Below, in pieces: positions 60,762 through 64,000 of a DNA stretch of 64,000 nt; position 1 is the stretch's first letter; every line of letters starts with the position of its first letter. The stretch spans positions 12,135,856 to 12,199,855 of the forward strand of contig NC_135246.1 in the NCBI RefSeq assembly GCF_947623445.1, given 5' to 3'. The position numbers and the translations under genes were made by a program. The stretch is from Clavelina lepadiformis (lineage: Eukaryota > Chordata > Ascidiacea > Aplousobranchia > Clavelinidae). The notes beneath the pieces are model-generated. The model ran no database searches. It was given only the letters and a program-made list of their open reading frames with translations, and was not told the DNA's origin.

Positions 60762-62314
60762 AATTACAACAACTGTTATCTTATTTAACCGTGATTAGTA
60801 TCTCTTAAAGACTTAATGGAATAAAAGGTTTTTCAATTGAGAACACATGGGTACAAATGCGCGTGGGTGCAAACCCAATTGAATTCTTTCGTGTGGTTCT
60901 GTACTCTGTAGTTGTGATTATGGTTGTGATACATAATTTTATATTCCGCGGTGTAACGCTTACACTGTGTAAGGTAATTGCCAACGCCTCTGAAACTTAG
61001 TAAAGTAAATTTTTAAGTATTAAGAAACACACATGTTTTTGCAAATGTAACGGAATTTCGTCGGTCCGTTCTGCCAGGCTCTTGCTGTATAACGGCTGGT
61101 TGCTACAACCAGATAAAACACTAGAAAAGGTTGGTTTCAACGACTTTACTTTAGACGGTACTCGTGTAATTTTAACACCAGTAAAAACGAAGGTTCAAAA
61201 CAGCCCCGCTCGCAACGTCACCGACCTTCATACCGTCTTCGTACACCTGTTCTCTCTCGCCACGTATACCACAACTATCATTACTTAATAGCATTCGTTG
61301 TAAGTCAGGCGCTTGCGTGAAATTAGTGCTCTGGGGGATACAAACGAATACCACACAAGCCACACACGCAATTGAGACGTATTTCTACTGCTAAACATTG
61401 TGATCGTGATTATAGTGAGCAAAACGATAAATTGGGGAATTTACTTAGGCTACTAGCATGTTGAAAGTAAAAGTATAAAATATATAACCTATACGTGTAA
61501 GGTGAACTTGTGACTATACAGTACACAAGTCAAGGCTACAATAGTAAACAAAACAACATACTAAAATATTCTTGACATAGAAATTGTTTTTGTTATTTTT
61601 TTTTACCTCGGCATCACTATTTTCGAACAAAATGTATATATTGCGGACTCATATTGGGATAAACGTCGGGCAAATCCTAAACGTAAACCCTTCAAAAGTC
61701 AGTCTACGCCGGAAAAGTAGCTAACCTATAACAAAATAGAAACCATGTGACTATATTGTCTATTTTGCATGGTAAAATTATTACGGAGGCAAATGTATTA
61801 AGTAGCCTAGGTTTTTAAATGTAACTTAGTTTAACACTAAAAATGTTTTGTGCCTGAATTCTATAAAGATTACGAAGGCAATTAGTGCGTCATTTGCTTT
61901 TGAAGCTACGGCCTAGATAGGGCGAAGATAAAAGTTGGTGAAAGAGGATAACCTATAATCACATTTAGATAAAAAAAAAGTTAAATTCAGATATTTTTGC
62001 CCTGAAATTGAATTAAAAATAAAAACGCTATAAGAAAACGAACGTTAGTTTGAGAATATTTCCTGAAGTTGCCATCTTTGTGGAGAAACAATGCATGATA
62101 TCTATTATAAAAACAACTTGTTGTTAGCATTTTTTGGTTTGACGACACCGGATAACAGGTTATTTTGTTAGCATTGTTTACTCATAATGGTCATTGTACT
62201 TCATAAATATTGATTTTCCGACATAATTCAAGAAATAAGCAGGTAGTCTCAAAGCAGACTTTTTGGAAAGTTATGACGATGCATTAGGATTTTCGGCAGG
62301 ATAGTTGTAATGGT
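60762..62314. other. Intergenic stretch upstream of the BTB gene
   Basis: No gene, RNA or bounded repeat is supported. Small ORFs at 61082-61288 and 61172-61363 overlap on opposite strands and carry no recognised domain. Just to the left, about 60509-60600 has repeated GAGGACA motifs ending ATATGGTAGCCCTA, which looks like one end of another MITE whose partner end was not identified (a weak candidate is at about 60409). Confidence 0.35.
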
Positions 62315-64000
62315 GTGAAAAACTGCAGTAATCTTGTTTGGTTACCTGTGCCTGGTGATAATATAAAAATGGCCTTAAGCCAAAGCGATTCGGATTCTTC
62401 CATGGTAAGCAAATCGTCACTTCATCTGAATAACGCCTGGCAGTCTTTCAACGAATGCAGACACAAAGGGAACTTTTGTGACGTTGTTATCAAAGTTCTG
62501 GACGTCAGGTTCCCAGTTCATCGTTTGGTGTTGTGTGCCTGCAGTGACTACTTTAGGTAAAGCAAAATAGTAACAGTAGTTTAAGCTAACCTACCAGAGC
62601 TGTATACGAGTACTAATTTTACATTTTGAGTACAATTACCAGGCCTGGTGGCAGGCAGGCTACCAAGTAAGTACCGGTACTCAACATAGGTAGGCCTACA
62701 CAAGACTCGAGTACTTTGTTGTAATATAGATATTACGGAAGAAATTCTTTAATTCCTAATTATATTTTTTCAGCTATCGATCGATACCTTTGCGATCTTA
62801 TATTTCATAGCACCATAAATTCTTGCACATAGCTCTTATTGAAATAAATTTAAAAAAAGACTTTGGAAAGACGTATGGTCAAATACAGAACTATTGCTTA
62901 AACTAATAGTTTGATAAATCTATTTTAGAATGATCAATATGCAATAACGATTAACGAATCAACTATAAAAATTAACAGGCAAGTTCCAATTCAAGTATTT
63001 TCAAAACAATCAAATACACCCCAGTATAGGGATTTGGGAAATTAGTAGGCTACTCGAGTCGTACCTAACTCGAATAAAGCAGCTCTGTAGCCGGCCCTGC
63101 AAAGAATCCGTAGGGCGTAGGATATGCACATTTGTTATAGGCTATTTCATTGGGAAAAAATTTACGTTCAAAGGTATTTTTCATGGTTTCTTGTTAACCT
63201 AACGTAAATGTCACAACTAGTAATCTAAAAACCTAACCTAAATCTTCTTTCGAATCTAAATCTATAACTTCAATTAAATAGCTTGACTTGAATTTTGGCA
63301 TACCTATTTTCGTAACCTAACCCTCATTTTTATCCACGGGTCGCGTGACTTACTTACGGTGAAATAATTAATCATTCTGTTTGCTATCTATATTCTAACT
63401 CAGTTTCTTGATTCTTATCTTGTGTAGATCTCTATTTCTGGGAAAATGGAAAAGCAGCGAGAAACAGGAGATAGCCATTCCGGGTGTATCGCCAAGAGTA
63501 ATGGCATCGCTTTTAAATTTTGCTTATACTGGTCAGGTAAGAAGTCAGCCGCATGATCAGTCGTATGCGTGATGCTGCCGGTGAGAACTTGCTGCCTGGC
63601 ATTCCGCAGACACAGTGACCTGCTGTGTGGAAACCATATCTCGCAAGTTCTGTTCAACTGCAAATTTGCAATGCTTGATAATAATTTCGACTTTTGAACG
63701 TTTCCGTTGCAGATTACCGTAACAGCTAATAACGTCAAAGACTTGCTTCCAGCCGCGGATCAGTTTCTCATAATTTACGTCAAAGACAAATGCTGTGCTT
63801 TCTTGAAGCGGCAATTGACGCCGACAAATTGCATAGGAATAAGACAATTCGCCAGGTTTGCTTTGCTTTGTCATTCGTAACTGTACAATGTTTTAGTTTC
63901 TAACTTCTGTGTTAGGGTACATGCTTGCACGAGATTGGTTGATGCCGTGACAAAATACATTCTTCACCATTTTGAAGAAGTCTCGAGAATAAGCGCAGAG
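62315..64000 (+). CDS. BTB-BACK (kelch-like) protein, 5' part
   Basis: First 193 residues of a kelch-like substrate adaptor for cullin-3 ubiquitin ligase, cut by the window end. Exons: 62315-62556, 63428-63536, 63713-63855 and 63916-64000 (continuing). Frame is kept with GT-AG introns. The BTB domain runs from about residue 38 (AWQSFNECRHKGNFCDVVIK, FPVHRLVLCACSDYFR, SPRVMASLLNFAYTGQ, NVKDLLPAADQFLI). BACK begins NCIGIRQFARVHACTRLVDA and continues KYILHHFEEVSRISAE. The second in-frame ATG (MALSQSDSDSS, 62369) is an equally good start. The kelch repeats would lie beyond the window; without them the exact KLHL member cannot be named. Confidence 0.85.

Noticed and set aside
62594-63090. Possible inverted-repeat element with CAGAGCTG ends in the BTB gene intron 1
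   Set aside because: Similarity between the ends breaks down quickly, and the flanks (taacctac against tagccggc) match poorly.
1-64000. CRISPR arrays, bacterial operons, rRNA or tRNA genes
   Set aside because: None was seen; the sequence is eukaryotic throughout and the regular repeats present are transposon parts.

Overview
The window is AT-rich eukaryotic DNA carrying intron-rich animal genes with short introns. Orthologue content (HDAC8, ANKRD40, ELOF1, TDP2, RPL27, NUP35, CFAP221, CTDSPL2, SLC38, BTB/kelch) and the compact layout suggest an invertebrate deuterostome. An ascidian tunicate is my best guess, but this is inference; no species marker was found. Gene models were built by hand from canonical splice sites, reading-phase continuity and recalled family motifs. 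No database search was run.

Layout. 1-2.9 kb: 3' half of an SLC38 amino-acid transporter (+). 4.2-8.2 kb: ANKRD40 and an intronless HDAC8 (both -); ANKRD40 has an in-frame TGA followed by 81 conserved codons. 8.2-11.4 kb: a repeat-filled divergent intergenic region. 11.4-16 kb: ELOF1 and TDP2 (+). 16-18.1 kb: nested transposon remnants. 18.1-26.9 kb: RPL27 and NUP35 (+), the latter with four transposons in its introns. 28.6-35.9 kb: CFAP221 (+, 21 exons, cilia). 36.8-43.6 kb: a convergent 14-exon gene (-) joining a ubiquitin-like fold, ankyrin repeats and a tail of FxxW-type coiled-coil modules. 45.8-56 kb: CTDSPL2 (-, 13 exons), whose roughly 7 kb intron 2 holds a SINE and a degenerate transposon-like gene flanked by repeated GTGACGGACGGA motifs. 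56-62.3 kb: an intergenic transposon graveyard (hAT-type MITEs and a decayed Gypsy gag). 62.3-64 kb: the 5' part of a BTB-BACK (kelch-like) gene (+), cut by the window end.

The genes do not form one pathway. The ciliary CFAP221 and the ankyrin/coiled-coil gene lie tail to tail. The strongest non-genic theme is repeated insertion of short hAT-type elements. At least nine have recognisable terminal inverted repeats with 7-8 bp target-site duplications, and several are nested, which gives an order of insertion.
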